From assembly GCF_009830125.1 (NCBI RefSeq), contig NZ_WUPT01000003.1:186001-250000 (forward strand): 64,000 nucleotides of DNA, in the 5' to 3' direction. Source of the stretch: Kangsaoukella pontilimi. GTDB taxonomy: Bacteria > Pseudomonadota > Alphaproteobacteria > Rhodobacterales > Rhodobacteraceae. Made by a program: the position numbers and the translations under genes. The notes under the pieces were generated by a model. The model was given only the letters and a program-made list of their open reading frames with translations, searched no databases and was not told where the DNA came from. Shown piece after piece: positions 18,919-27,058 of this stretch (its first letter is position 1; the number at the start of each line of letters is the position of its first letter).

Positions 18919-19208
18919 CCGAGATCGCTGCCGGTCTTCTGGTGCTGACAGGCGCCGTGTTCTCGCTGATCGCGTCGATCGGCCTGATCCGGATGCCGGA
19001 CATCTTCACGCGGATGCACGCCTCGACCAAGGCCGGGGTTCTTGGCTCGTCGTTGATCCTGATCGCCGCCGGGGTCGTGATCGGCGATGGCGGGACGTGG
19101 GCGCGGATCGTGGTGGCGATCTTCTTCCTGCTGCTGACTGCCCCCATCGGCGCGCATATGATCGGGCGCGCGTCCCTCGACGAGCATCATCGCCCGCGCC
19201 ACAAGTGA
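18915..19208 (+). CDS. mnhG: Mrp antiporter subunit G
   Basis: A 97-residue, three-helix subunit with the MnhG signature GLIRMPDIFTRMHASTKAG and the late segment LLLTAPIGAHMIGRAS. It completes the seven-gene operon. Its stop codon overlaps the GTG of a small cytoplasmic gene. Confidence 0.93.
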   Translation: MTEIAAGLLVLTGAVFSLIASIGLIRMPDIFTRMHASTKAGVLGSSLILIAAGVVIGDGGTWARIVVAIFFLLLTAPIGAHMIGRASLDEHHRPRHK

Positions 19209-19555
19209 GCCGGCGGAAGGACTATCCCGAGACGCCCGACGGGCGGTATTTCGTGTCGAAGGGGCGGCTTTGGCGGAAGACCGATCCGCGCCTCGATGAC
19301 AGCACCCGGCGCGCGGCGGTCAAGGCGCTGATGCTGGCGCGCCGCGCCGTTTTTCAGGCCAAGACCGAGGACGAGACCCGTGCGGCCCGCGAGCGGGTTC
19401 ATGAGGCAAAGTGCCGGTTGGGTGAACGCGGTCCGGTCTGGTGGGACGATGGCGCACCGGACGAGGGCGGGCGGCACCCGATGAATTCGAGCTATGACGG
19501 ATGGTGGGCGGGCCTGTCGGACGAGGCCCGCGCCGAGGGCGAAGGGCGCAGTTAG
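19205..19555 (+). CDS. conserved small protein of unknown function, coupled to mnhG
   Basis: A 116-residue soluble, highly charged protein from a GTG that overlaps the mnhG TGA. It opens SRRKDYPETPDGRYFVSKGR and has LWRKTDPRLDD, a long helix rich in Ala/Arg/Glu (about 35-70), and GERGPVWWDDGAPDEGG. I remember short proteins with PDGRYFVV-GRLWR and GERGPVWW motifs as conserved hypotheticals of Alphaproteobacteria; no function is known to me. Its place at the end of the mnh operon may be incidental. Codon use and GC resemble the neighbours. Confidence 0.75.
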   Translation: MSRRKDYPETPDGRYFVSKGRLWRKTDPRLDDSTRRAAVKALMLARRAVFQAKTEDETRAARERVHEAKCRLGERGPVWWDDGAPDEGGRHPMNSSYDGWWAGLSDEARAEGEGRS

Positions 19556-19576
19556 GCGCGCGCCCATGCCTATGCG

Positions 19577-20173
19577 TCAGGCGGCGAGCGGAAGCTCGGC
19601 CACCGCGGCCTCGGCGGCTTTGAGCGTCGCCTCGGCGTCGATCGCAAGGCGGTCGGCCTTGACGAAGAGGACGTCAGTGATGCCGATAAAGGCGAGCGCG
19701 TGGCGCAGGTATCCCGTGGCGAAGTCGATGTCGGAGCCGACTTCGGTGCCGCCCGATGCGACCGTCACGATGGCGCGTTTGCCCGTCAGAAGACCTACCG
19801 GTCCGCTTTCGGTGTACCGGAAGGTGACGCCCCGCCGGGAGACGAGGTCGATCCACGCCTTGAGGCCGGAGGGAATGGCGAAGTTGTAGATCGGCAGCCC
19901 GATTACGAGGGTATCAGCCGCCTGAAGCTCGGCGATGAGGTCATCCGACAATTCGAGTGCGCGGGTCTGCTCGTCCGTGCGGTCTTCCGGGTCGGTGAAG
20001 GTGGCGCCGATCCACGTCTCGTCGATCAGCGGCAGCGGGGTGATCAGGTCACGCTTCGTGACCGCGACGTCGCCAGCGGCGGCAAAGCGGTCGATCACCT
20101 TGTCGTTCAGCTCGCGGGAAACCGATCCCTCGCGGCGGACCGATGCATCGATGCGCAGAATGTTCAGTGTCAT
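19577..20173 (-). CDS. azoR: FMN-dependent NADH-azoreductase
   Basis: A 198-residue flavodoxin-fold quinone/azo reductase. The FMN phosphate loop is RIDASVRREGSVSREL near the N-terminus; LVIGLPIYNFAIPSGLKAW and VASGGTEV are the flavin-contact loops typical of AzoR (AcpD). It reduces quinones and azo compounds with NADH, a role in electrophile and oxidative stress. Divergent from a LysR regulator, the common arrangement for control of such genes by quinone-like inducers. Confidence 0.92.
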   Translation of the reverse strand: MTLNILRIDASVRREGSVSRELNDKVIDRFAAAGDVAVTKRDLITPLPLIDETWIGATFTDPEDRTDEQTRALELSDDLIAELQAADTLVIGLPIYNFAIPSGLKAWIDLVSRRGVTFRYTESGPVGLLTGKRAIVTVASGGTEVGSDIDFATGYLRHALAFIGITDVLFVKADRLAIDAEATLKAAEAAVAELPLAA

Positions 20174-20353
20174 GGGTCGTGCTCCTTAAAATACGATGAA
20201 AGGACACCTAGGTTCTGAGCCAGCACGTGCCTATCCGACGAAACCGAACCCGGATTGTGCGTTTTTGTGAAGATTGACGAATTAATTGGTTGGAAATCAT
20301 ATTTTCGCACGATAAACGCAGCAGGCCGCCTGCCGCCGAGAATGGACGAGACG

Positions 20354-21232
20354 ATGTCGATCAGCACCTGGGATGAAATCCGAACCGCCTATCATGTCGC
20401 CCGCATGGGCACCGTCAGCGGCGCGGCCGAAGCGCTTGGCGTCCACCACGCCACGGTGATCCGCCATATCGACGCGCTGGAGGCGCGTCTGGGCGTGAAG
20501 CTGTTTCAGCGTCATGCGCGGGGCTACACCTCGACCGAGGCGGGTCAGGATCTGTTGCAGGTGGCGCAGGCCACCGACGACCAGTTCACCCAGCTTGTGG
20601 GCCGCATCCGGGGGCGGGGCGACGGAGTCTCGGGCGAGCTGGTGGTCACGTCGCTGTCGTCAGCGTCTCCGCGCCTGACCGGCACGCTGGCGCGGTTTCA
20701 GGCGCAGTATCCGGGCCTGATCGTGCGCTACCTGACAGGCGACGAGGTGCTGCGCCTTGAATATGGCGAGGCGCATGTAGCCGTCCGCGCGGGGCGCGCG
20801 CCCGACAACCCCGACAACGTCGTGCAACCCTTCGTGCCCCAGCGCGTGTCTCTCTTCGCCTCGGAATCCTATATCGCCGAGCATGGCCGGCCCGAGACCA
20901 CCGAGGACCTGACCGGGCACAGCTTTGTCAGCCTCGATAATTTCGGATCGCGGGCGCCTTTCGTCCGCTGGCTGATGGAGCGGGTCACGCCCGAGCAGAT
21001 CATCTTCCGGGGGACCGACAACCGCGTACTGCGGGACGCGATCATCGAAGGCGTGGGCATCGGCTTCATCAGCGACTGGGAGGCCGAGAAGTTTCCGACG
21101 CTCGTCCGGCTGTTCGACAGCCGCGAGGAATGGTCGGCGCCGCTCTGGCTGGTCACCCATGTGGATCTGCATCGGACGACCAAGGTGCAGGCCTTCCTGA
21201 AGTTCCTGAAAGAAGACGTGAAGAATTGGTAA
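20354..21232 (+). CDS. LysR-family transcriptional regulator
   Basis: A regulator of about 292 residues with a LysR helix-turn-helix (TVSGAAEALGVHHATVIRHI DALEARL region) and an effector-binding domain. LysR proteins usually act on the divergent gene, here azoR, through the 180-base gap, where AT-rich T-N11-A-like sequence is present around 20276-20310. The ATG at 20354 follows GGACGAG; an ATG at 20342 would add four residues and cannot be excluded. The effector domain ends with a C-terminal segment LHRTTKVQAFLKFLKEDV typical of the family. Confidence 0.88.
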   Translation: MSISTWDEIRTAYHVARMGTVSGAAEALGVHHATVIRHIDALEARLGVKLFQRHARGYTSTEAGQDLLQVAQATDDQFTQLVGRIRGRGDGVSGELVVTSLSSASPRLTGTLARFQAQYPGLIVRYLTGDEVLRLEYGEAHVAVRAGRAPDNPDNVVQPFVPQRVSLFASESYIAEHGRPETTEDLTGHSFVSLDNFGSRAPFVRWLMERVTPEQIIFRGTDNRVLRDAIIEGVGIGFISDWEAEKFPTLVRLFDSREEWSAPLWLVTHVDLHRTTKVQAFLKFLKEDVKNW

Positions 21233-22140
21233 CGCCGCCTCTGACACGGCGGGACGAGACGCAGGGCCATCTGGCCATGCTGGCTTTTGCCATGCTGGTG
21301 GCGGGGTCCTTCTCGTTCGGCGGCAGGATCGCGAACCAGATCGATCCAATGGCGCTGACCGCGCTCAGGTTCGCGCTGGCGACGCTGGTTCTGGGCGCCG
21401 TGTCCTGGGCGACCGGGCAGATCGAGCGGAAGCTCTTCGCGGGCTGGTGGCGATATCTGCTGTTGGGCAGCCTCTTCGGCGCATATTTCGTCCTGATGTT
21501 CGAAGGCCTGAAGACGGCACCGCCGGTTTCGACCGCCGCTGTCTTCACCCTGACGCCGCTGATGGCGGCAGGGTTCGGATACCTCGTGATGCGGCAGGTG
21601 CTGACGCCTGCCATGGCGGTGGCGCTTGTGATCGGGGGCGCGGGCGCGCTCTGGGTCATTTTTCGGGGCGACCTTTCGGCGCTTCTGGCCTTCGAGATCG
21701 GGCGGGGCGAGGCGATCTATTTCTGGGGCTGCCTGGCGCACGCGCTCTACATCCCGCTGGTCGCAAAGCTTAGCCGTGGCGAGGGCGTCTTCGCCTTCGC
21801 CGCCGGGACCGCCGCAGGGGGCGCGGTGCTTGTGGGGCTTCTCGGGTTTCGACAGATCGTATCGACGGATTGGGCGGCACTGCCCGCAACCGTCTGGGCG
21901 ACGCTGGCCTATCTGGTGATCTTCGCCTCGGCGGCGTCGATCAGCCTGATCCAGTTCGCCTCGCGCCGGCTGAAGGCGGCCAAGGTCATGGCCTATACCT
22001 ATCTGGTCCCGAGCTTCGTCATCCTGTGGGAGCTGGTCCTGACCGGGGGACTTCCCCCCGCTCTCGTCCTTCCGGGAGTGGCGCTCACAGTCCTGGCGCT
22101 GATGCTTCTTCTGCGCGAGGGACGCGCCCAGGCCGCCTGA
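21226..22140 (+). CDS. EamA/DMT-family transporter
   Basis: An inner-membrane drug/metabolite transporter of about 304 residues and 10 helices, made of two EamA repeats. Conserved glycine/proline patterns at helix ends are present (LKTAPPVSTAAVFTLTPLMA in repeat one, RLKAAKVMAYTYLVPSFVIL in repeat two). Substrate unknown. No ATG lies near the start; TTG 21226 overlaps the LysR stop and would couple translation, while the first ATG is at about codon 18 (MLAFAML). Probably an operon with the LysR gene. Confidence 0.85.
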   Translation: MVTPPLTRRDETQGHLAMLAFAMLVAGSFSFGGRIANQIDPMALTALRFALATLVLGAVSWATGQIERKLFAGWWRYLLLGSLFGAYFVLMFEGLKTAPPVSTAAVFTLTPLMAAGFGYLVMRQVLTPAMAVALVIGGAGALWVIFRGDLSALLAFEIGRGEAIYFWGCLAHALYIPLVAKLSRGEGVFAFAAGTAAGGAVLVGLLGFRQIVSTDWAALPATVWATLAYLVIFASAASISLIQFASRRLKAAKVMAYTYLVPSFVILWELVLTGGLPPALVLPGVALTVLALMLLLREGRAQAA

Positions 22141-22195
22141 CGGAACCAATTCTCTTTGTCAGACGTTAAAACGCCGAATGCAAAGAGGGAGAGTA

Positions 22196-22591
22196 TCAGT
22201 GCGTAACATCATCTATATCATCGGCCTTATCGTCGTCATCATCGCGGTCCTCAGCCTTGTGGGCCTCGTCTGACGCGAATTGACCGGCCAGAAAGACCTC
22301 GAACGCATCGAGGTCGAGGCCTTCGAACTGACCAAAACTTGCGATCCAGACCGATGCCTCGCGCATCGCGTCTGGTTCCAGTTTGCACCATTTCACCCGC
22401 CCGCGCTTTTCCTGGCTGATCAGCCCGGCACGGGTAAGGATCGTGAGGTGCTTCGAGATCGCGGCAAGCGACATCTCGAACGGGTCCGCCACATCCGTGA
22501 CGGCCATATCGTCTTCCAGAAGCATCGTCAGAATCCGGCGGCGTGTCGGATCGGCCAGAGCGGCGAAAACAGTATCGAGATCGGGACGCAT
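22196..22591 (-). CDS. ArsR-family transcriptional regulator with acidic tail
   Basis: A 131-residue winged-helix repressor: TVFAALADPTRRRILTMLLE, recognition helix MSLAAISKHLTILTRAGLIS and wing EKRGRVKWCKLEP. It has no metal-binding Cys cluster of the ArsR/SmtB sensors (one Cys in the wing) and resembles members that control SRPBCC or transporter genes. The ATG at 22591 follows AGGGA; an upstream ATG at 22669 is in frame but lacks a site. The last 25 residues (DEAHKAEDRDDDDDKADDID) are extremely acidic and antisense to a membrane-peptide gene, so the tail may be a by-product of overlap. Confidence 0.85.
   Translation of the reverse strand: MRPDLDTVFAALADPTRRRILTMLLEDDMAVTDVADPFEMSLAAISKHLTILTRAGLISQEKRGRVKWCKLEPDAMREASVWIASFGQFEGLDLDAFEVFLAGQFASDEAHKAEDRDDDDDKADDIDDVTH
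22199..22273 (+). CDS. 24-residue membrane peptide
   Basis: GTG-started frame encoding MRNIIYIIGLIVVIIAVLSL VGLV: one hydrophobic helix with a single basic residue at the N-terminus. GGGAGAG lies 7 bases upstream. I recall near-identical 23-25 residue predicted peptides in other Rhodobacterales, which supports a real gene, but this needs a search. It lies 58 bases after the DMT transporter and is fully antisense to the acidic tail of the ArsR gene. Confidence 0.55.
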   Translation: MRNIIYIIGLIVVIIAVLSLVGLV

Positions 22592-22622
22592 GGTTTCCCT
22601 GTTGGACGGCGTGGTCCGAAAG

Positions 22623-22638
22623 TCAACCAATCGGTTGA
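22623..22638. promoter_or_regulatory. inverted repeat upstream of the ArsR gene
   Basis: TCAACC-AATC-GGTTGA, a perfect 6-bp inverted repeat 32 bases before the ArsR-family ATG. Sites of this form are typical ArsR-family operators; probably autoregulatory. Confidence 0.55.
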
Positions 22639-22739
22639 ATGTGCAAAAACGCCCGATATGCCCGGACATGGGGCGCGACAGAATGGCGTTTCAGAGAATT
22701 TCGTAATTAGAACAGAGGGATGCGATCCATGCGCCCGCA

Positions 22740-22768
22740 TTGACTCGGACGCCGCGCACCCGTAATTC
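22740..22768 (+). promoter_or_regulatory. candidate promoter of the ATP synthase F0 operon
   Basis: TTGACT, 17 bases, TAATTC. The -35 is good and the -10 poor, as is common in Rhodobacterales; position fits atpI 40 bases downstream. Weak evidence alone. Confidence 0.35.
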
Positions 22769-22806
22769 GTCATCCGAGTTCTTTAGTGGGGCTGAAAGCC
22801 GTGGCC

Positions 22807-23142
22807 ATGGCCGATCAGGACGATCACAAGGCACGTCTGGAGGCACTTGAACGCCGGCTCGCGGCCAAGCGTGCGGCGGACGCGCCCAAACCCCACATGG
22901 AAGAGCACTATTCTCAGGCGCAACATGCCTGGCGGATGGTGGTCGAGCTTGTCGCGGGGCTGGGGATCGGCTTCGTCATAGGCTACGGGCTGGACACGGT
23001 CTTGGGGACGAAACCGTTCCTGATGGTGGTGTTCACGCTGTTGGGATTTGCCGCGGGGGTCAGAACGGTGATCCGGACGGCGCAGGAATTGCAGACGCGG
23101 GCCATGGCCGATCAGGCAGGCTCTGAACGCGAAGGGGAATGA
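22807..23142 (+). CDS. atpI: ATP synthase protein I (AtpI/AtpZ type)
   Basis: About 111 residues. A charged N-terminal helix ([20 protein letters not shown]) is followed by two membrane helices ([19 protein letters not shown] and [19 protein letters not shown]). Such proteins help assemble the c-ring or handle Mg2+/Ca2+ for F1F0. First gene of the F0 operon and overlapping atpB by 4 bases. The start is uncertain: ATG 22807 gives the family-like [15 protein letters not shown], while GTG 22786 and 22801 are also open. Confidence 0.85.
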   Translation: MADQDDHKARLEALERRLAAKRAADAPKPHMEEHYSQAQHAWRMVVELVAGLGIGFVIGYGLDTVLGTKPFLMVVFTLLGFAAGVRTVIRTAQELQTRAMADQAGSEREGE

Positions 23143-23894
23143 CGGTGGCAGAGGAAGCAAAAGGCGGCGGTCTTGAGTTTCACCCCATGGACCAGTTTCT
23201 GGTGAAACCGCTGTTCGGCGGCGACGCCGTGCACTGGTACACGGTCACCAACGTCACGCTCTGGATGGCGATTGCCGTTCTGGCAATTGCCGCGCTGATG
23301 GTGCTTGGCACCTCGGGCCGCGCGATCGTTCCGAACCGGGTTCAGTCCATCGCCGAGCTGTTTTACGGCTTCGTCTACAAGATGGTCGAGGACGTCACGG
23401 GCAAGGATGGGGTGAAATACTTTCCCTACATCATGACGCTTTTCGTCTTCATCTTCTTCTCGAACTTCCTCGGGCTGATCCCGATGAGCTTTACGACTAC
23501 CTCGCACATCGCCGTGACGGCCGTGCTGGCGATCGCGGTATTCCTGACCGTGACGATTCTTGGCTTCGTCAAGAACGGCGCGGGCTTTCTCAGCCTGTTC
23601 TGGGTGTCCGCAGCGCCGCTGGCGCTCCGCCCGATCCTCGCCGTGATCGAGATCATCAGCTACTTCGTGCGCCCTGTCAGCCACTCGATCCGTCTTGCCG
23701 GCAACATGATGGCCGGCCACGCGGTTCTGAAGGTTTTCGCCGGTTTCGCTGCCATTGCGGCGATCTCGCCGGTCTCGGTTCTGGCCGTCGTCGCGATCTA
23801 CGGGCTCGAGGTTCTGGTTTCGGCCATTCAGGCCTACGTGTTCACCATCCTGACCTGCGTCTATCTGAAGGACGCGCTGCATCCGCATCACTAA
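23139..23894 (+). CDS. atpB: F0F1 ATP synthase subunit a
   Basis: Membrane subunit that forms the proton half-channels beside the c-ring. 251 residues, about six helices, with the essential arginine in [13 protein letters not shown] and the C-terminal glutamine helix [19 protein letters not shown]. Located between atpI and atpE in the order usual for Rhodobacterales. Confidence 0.97.
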   Translation: MTVAEEAKGGGLEFHPMDQFLVKPLFGGDAVHWYTVTNVTLWMAIAVLAIAALMVLGTSGRAIVPNRVQSIAELFYGFVYKMVEDVTGKDGVKYFPYIMTLFVFIFFSNFLGLIPMSFTTTSHIAVTAVLAIAVFLTVTILGFVKNGAGFLSLFWVSAAPLALRPILAVIEIISYFVRPVSHSIRLAGNMMAGHAVLKVFAGFAAIAAISPVSVLAVVAIYGLEVLVSAIQAYVFTILTCVYLKDALHPHH

Positions 23895-23946
23895 GGGTCA
23901 GGCCTTAATCAAGCTACTCAACTTCCAACCGTAAGGAGACATCGAC

Positions 23947-24183
23947 ATGGAAGGCGATATCGCAAACATGGGTCAATTCATCGGCGCCGGTCTGGCTGCC
24001 ATCGGTTCCGGCGCTGCCGCTATCGGTGTGGGTCACGTCGCTGGTAACTTCCTCGCGGGCGCGCTCCGCAACCCGTCGGCCGCTGCCGGCCAGACCGCGA
24101 CGCTGTTCATCGGCATCGCCTTCGCAGAAGCACTGGGCATCTTCGCGTTCCTCGTGTCGCTTCTGCTGATGTTCGCCGTCTAA
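23947..24183 (+). CDS. atpE: F0F1 ATP synthase subunit c
   Basis: The 78-residue proteolipid whose ring rotates with proton flow. Two helices joined by the polar loop GALRNPSAA; the proton-carrying Glu61 is in [21 protein letters not shown] lies upstream of the ATG. A hairpin follows, as often seen after atpE, where it helps high production of subunit c. Confidence 0.97.
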   Translation: MEGDIANMGQFIGAGLAAIGSGAAAIGVGHVAGNFLAGALRNPSAAAGQTATLFIGIAFAEALGIFAFLVSLLLMFAV

Positions 24184-24207
24184 GCGACCATCTGACGATC
24201 CTTACGG

Positions 24208-24240
24208 CCGGGCAGGGGCGCCAAGCGCGCACCAGCCCGG
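24208..24240 (+). other. hairpin after atpE
   Basis: CCGGGC and GCCCGG flank a GC-rich loop that can pair further. No T run, so partial termination or mRNA 3' protection is more likely than a full stop. Confidence 0.45.
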
Positions 24241-24267
24241 TGTCACCGAGGTTTTACGGAGGCCATC

Positions 24268-24792
24268 ATGGCTACCGAAACACATGGGGCGGAAGAAAGC
24301 GCATCGGGCCTTCCACAGCTCGACTTTTCGACCTTCCCGAACCAGATTTTCTGGCTCGTCGTCACGCTGATCGTGATCTATCTGATCCTCAGCCGTGTGG
24401 CGCTTCCGCGGATCGCATCCGTTCTGGCCGAGCGTCAGGGGGCGATTACCAACGATATCGCCGCAGCCGAAGAGCTGAAGCAGAAGGCCGCCGAGGCCGA
24501 AGCCGCCTATGAAAAGGCGCTGGCCGACGCACGTGCCGAAGCCGGGCGCATCGCCGCCGAGGCCAAGGCCGAAATGCAGGCCGAGGTAGATGCTGCGGTC
24601 CAGAAGGCCGACGCTGAAATCGCCGCCCGCACCGCCGAGGGTGAAGCGCGCATCGCGGAGATCCGCGACGGTGCCGCCACTGCGGTGAACCAGGTTGCCA
24701 AGGACACGGCAGAAGCCGTCGCCGCCGCGCTTGGGGTGGATGTCGATCGGGCCGCTCTGGAAGCTGCCGTCGACGAGCGGACGAAAGGATGA
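24268..24792 (+). CDS. atpF': F0F1 ATP synthase subunit b'
   Basis: Peripheral-stalk subunit b' (174 residues). A short N-terminus, one membrane helix ([20 protein letters not shown]), and a long Ala/Glu/Lys coiled coil. Photosynthetic and related Alphaproteobacteria have two different b subunits; this is the shorter b', upstream of b. The stop overlaps the atpF start by 4 bases (ATGA). Confidence 0.95.
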   Translation: MATETHGAEESASGLPQLDFSTFPNQIFWLVVTLIVIYLILSRVALPRIASVLAERQGAITNDIAAAEELKQKAAEAEAAYEKALADARAEAGRIAAEAKAEMQAEVDAAVQKADAEIAARTAEGEARIAEIRDGAATAVNQVAKDTAEAVAAALGVDVDRAALEAAVDERTKG

Positions 24793-25376
24793 CGCCGATG
24801 AGCCTTCGCCTGACCGCCACCCTTCTGGCCCTTGCCGCCGCGACGCCCGCGGCTGCGGCCACGAAGAACATCTTCTCGTCCGAGTTCTACAAGCTGTCGA
24901 ACACGGACTTCATCGTCCTGATCGCGTTCATCGTTTTCATCGGCGTGCTGATCTACTTCAAGGTGCCCGCCATGATCGGCGGCATGCTGGACAAGCGTGC
25001 CGCTGGCATCCAGTCGGAACTGGACGAGGCTCGCGCTCTGCGGGAGGAGGCTCAGACGCTTCTGGCCAGCTACGAGCGCAAGCAGCGCGAAGTTCAGGAG
25101 CAGGCCGACCGCATCGTTGCCCAGGCCAAGGAAAGTGCCAAGGAAAGCGCCGAACAGGCCAAGGCCGACCTTGAAAAGTCGATCGAGCGCCGCCTGAAAG
25201 CCGCCGAAGACCAGATCGCCTCGGCCGAAGCCGCCGCCGTCAAGCAGGTGCGCGACGAGGCCGCCCGGGTTGCCGTCAATGCCGCCGGCGATGTGATCCA
25301 GAAGCAGCTATCCGACGCCAAGGCCGCGATCCTGGTGGACGACGCGATTGCGACCGTAAAAGCCAAGCTGCACTGA
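24789..25376 (+). CDS. atpF: F0F1 ATP synthase subunit b
   Basis: Second peripheral-stalk subunit (195 residues). The N-terminus looks like a signal peptide ([19 protein letters not shown]), as in other alphaproteobacterial AtpF proteins, followed by [20 protein letters not shown] and a long coiled coil (about 65-170). The tail [20 protein letters not shown] binds delta/F1. Last gene of the F0 operon; a strong terminator follows. F1 genes are not in the window. Confidence 0.96.
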   Translation: MTPMSLRLTATLLALAAATPAAAATKNIFSSEFYKLSNTDFIVLIAFIVFIGVLIYFKVPAMIGGMLDKRAAGIQSELDEARALREEAQTLLASYERKQREVQEQADRIVAQAKESAKESAEQAKADLEKSIERRLKAAEDQIASAEAAAVKQVRDEAARVAVNAAGDVIQKQLSDAKAAILVDDAIATVKAKLH

Positions 25377-25400
25377 CGCTCGTTGCTGGAGAGAATAGGA

Positions 25401-25427
25401 AAGCCCGGTCGGTGACCGGGCTTTTTT
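25401..25427 (+). terminator. intrinsic terminator of the atp F0 operon
   Basis: AAGCCCGGTC-GGT-GACCGGGCTT then T4: a 10-bp stem, 24 bases past the atpF stop. Confidence 0.95.
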
Positions 25428-25453
25428 GTTTTGGGTCAGGTGCGGCAGATGCC

Positions 25454-25816
25454 CTATTCCGGGAGACCCGCGTCGATCCACATTTCAATCAGCCTGATCT
25501 GCTCTTCCGGCAACGGCCTACTGAGGAAAGGCATTCGTGGCTTGCTCTCGCCCCGGAGGCGCCTGATCAGCTCGCTACCGGAGACATTTCCCGCCACCAG
25601 CACGGCTCCGTTTTCGCTCCCTGCAAGCGCTGCAGAATAATCGTCCAGCAGCAGCCCCTTTGAGGCTCCTGCAACTTTCGAATGACACATCGTACAGCGC
25701 TCGGCGAAGATCTCGGCGACATCCGACCAATGCGGAGTCAGTGCGGGCTCAGCCGCGGAGGCAACCGAGGCCGTCCCGGCGAACAACGCCGAACAGATGG
25801 TCGCAACTGCCTTCAT
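25454..25816 (-). CDS. small periplasmic cytochrome c-type protein
   Basis: A 120-residue protein with a signal peptide (MKAVATICSALFAGTASVAS ending AAE) and one haem site CTMCH at about residues 41-45 (EIFAERCTMCHS). The remainder (KGLLLDDYSAALAGSENGAV, SELIRRLRGESKPRMPF, EEQIRLIEMWIDAGLPE) matches the cytochrome c domain of the kind often found in Planctomycetes-type proteins, with a Met ligand in PRMPF. Electron partner unknown. It starts the low-GC segment and is divergent from another secreted protein of unknown function. Confidence 0.8.
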   Translation of the reverse strand: MKAVATICSALFAGTASVASAAEPALTPHWSDVAEIFAERCTMCHSKVAGASKGLLLDDYSAALAGSENGAVLVAGNVSGSELIRRLRGESKPRMPFLSRPLPEEQIRLIEMWIDAGLPE

Positions 25817-25984
25817 TTTCTGTGTCGACTTTCAGGGTTACGGGCCGAGAACATCCTAGCGAGGTTGTCTCGAATGCGGCAAGCCGGGCAAGCATGATGG
25901 CAAATTAAAGCGGATGCTCATTTTTTGTGCTATTCTGGTTTTTTCCAGACGCAGAAGCGCTGGTGAAATGGAACGGGGGATGAA

Positions 25985-26563
25985 ATGCATATCAAGATGA
26001 AACTGGCAGTCTGTGTAGTATGTGCACCAACATTCGCTTTCGCCGTGGATGTGGACCTCGACGCAATGAGAGCCAGTGTCGAAAAGTACAAGGATATCAA
26101 TGTGGCGCTGGCAGAAGGCTACATTACGCCTGACAACCACTGTGTCTCTGCTGAAGCTGAAGGATTGCCGCCCGAACTGGGTGCGATGGGTATCCACTAC
26201 ATACACCCGGCGATGCTCAAGATAACCGGCACCGAACCGAGAGTTAATGGCGAGTCGACCTATACCGACTGGGCACAACCATCGATCCTGATCTACGAAC
26301 CTCAGGCGGATGGGTCGATGGAGCTGGTCGCTGTCGAGAACCTTGTATTCGAAGCCGCCTGGGAAAGTGCCGGTATGGGAGAAGCGCCGGTACTGAACGG
26401 TCGAACCTGGGATCATATGGCTGACGATCCGTCGACGGCTGGAGACGAAGCGCACGGATTCATGCCGCACTACGATCAGCACGTCTGGTTGTTCCGCGAG
26501 AATCCGATGGGTGCTCTGATGCCGTTCAATCCCAACGTCACGTGCGAGCACGCTCATAGCTGA
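25985..26563 (+). CDS. secreted protein of unknown function
   Basis: A 192-residue protein with a signal peptide (KMKLAVCVVCAPTFAFA). Motifs include INVALAEGYITPDNHCVS, AMGIHYIHPAMLK, ILIYEPQADG, and HYDQHVWLFRENPMGALMPF followed by NPNVTCEHAHS. I recognise this pattern (Met-Gly-x-His-Tyr, YEP, His-x-Trp-x-Phe-x-x-Asn-Pro, two outer Cys) from conserved hypothetical secreted proteins of many bacteria; the His residues and Cys pair could bind metal, but that is only inference. GC is visibly lower (about 52% in a sampled line) than in flanking genes. A stem-loop follows. Confidence 0.7.
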   Translation: MHIKMKLAVCVVCAPTFAFAVDVDLDAMRASVEKYKDINVALAEGYITPDNHCVSAEAEGLPPELGAMGIHYIHPAMLKITGTEPRVNGESTYTDWAQPSILIYEPQADGSMELVAVENLVFEAAWESAGMGEAPVLNGRTWDHMADDPSTAGDEAHGFMPHYDQHVWLFRENPMGALMPFNPNVTCEHAHS

Positions 26564-26582
26564 ACCCAGGATCACGGGGTAA

Positions 26583-26612
26583 TTGCGGGAGCACTCCCGG
26601 GTGCTCTCGCAA
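26583..26612 (+). terminator. stem-loop after the secreted-protein gene
   Basis: TTGCGGGAGCAC, loop TCCCGG, GTGCTCTCGCAA: 12 paired positions with one G-U, 20 bases past the stop. No T run. Confidence 0.6.
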
Positions 26613-26789
26613 CCCGCCGGAAGCTGATGCCGGACGTAGCGGCCGGCCTGTCCCGCGTTGTTGTCCAACGGCGGCGCCCGGATTCATGCCCTCTGCGAAA
26701 GATCGGCACCGAAGACAGCGCCGTACCGACCGCCCGGGGCTGAAGTTGCGGTCTGTCGGAATTCCTTTCCATTCCTCGCCGCTCCGCCA

Positions 26790-26856
26790 AAGCTGCACTG
26801 CAGCACTGCCATTCGGGAGGTTGAGATGGCCGGGACACCGCTTTTGATCAAGCGCT
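26790..26856 (+). repeat. 67-bp perfect direct repeat, copy 1 (phaR 5' region)
   Basis: Identical base for base to 29409-29475, which spans the phaR operator, ribosome binding site and codons 1-10 plus one base. Sequences on both sides are related to the second copy but heavily diverged, so the identity is sharply limited to these 67 bases. Confidence 0.95.
26793..26803. promoter_or_regulatory. putative PhaR operator, copy 1
   Basis: CTGC-ACT-GCAG fits the TGC-rich CTGC-N3-GCAG element reported for PhaR of Paracoccus/Rhodobacter. It lies upstream of the truncated phaR-like frame and may bind PhaR without controlling a full gene. Confidence 0.6.
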
Positions 26857-26975
26857 GCGGGAGCCTGCGGTTCGGTTGCACTGAGGCGTCTGGTTGCGTG
26901 ACGCTCAAAGAGGTCTGTCGGAAGCGTTTCGGCAGGTGTGAACCTTCAGTGTGCTTCAGGCATAACGTGTCCTGA
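26826..26975 (+). pseudogene. truncated phaR-like fragment
   Basis: A frame of 49 codons that starts exactly as PhaR (MAGTPLLIKR) and stays aligned without gaps for about 20 more codons (TEASGCVTLKEV against PhaR TETSDYVTLEDI), then departs and stops. Only the N-terminal DNA-binding part of PhaR is represented. It has six cysteines (residues 11, 18, 24, 31, 38, 43) where PhaR has Tyr and others. The ribosome binding site GGGAGGTTGAG is intact, so a short peptide could be made. Most likely a remnant left by duplication, but the preserved frame is notable. Confidence 0.7.
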
Positions 26976-27058
26976 AAGAGGAGCGCGGCAATCACATCGG
27001 GTCTAGCTGGATGCCTCTGTGCGTCTCCGTCCGCATGGCATTCCCGGGACCAGTGCCG

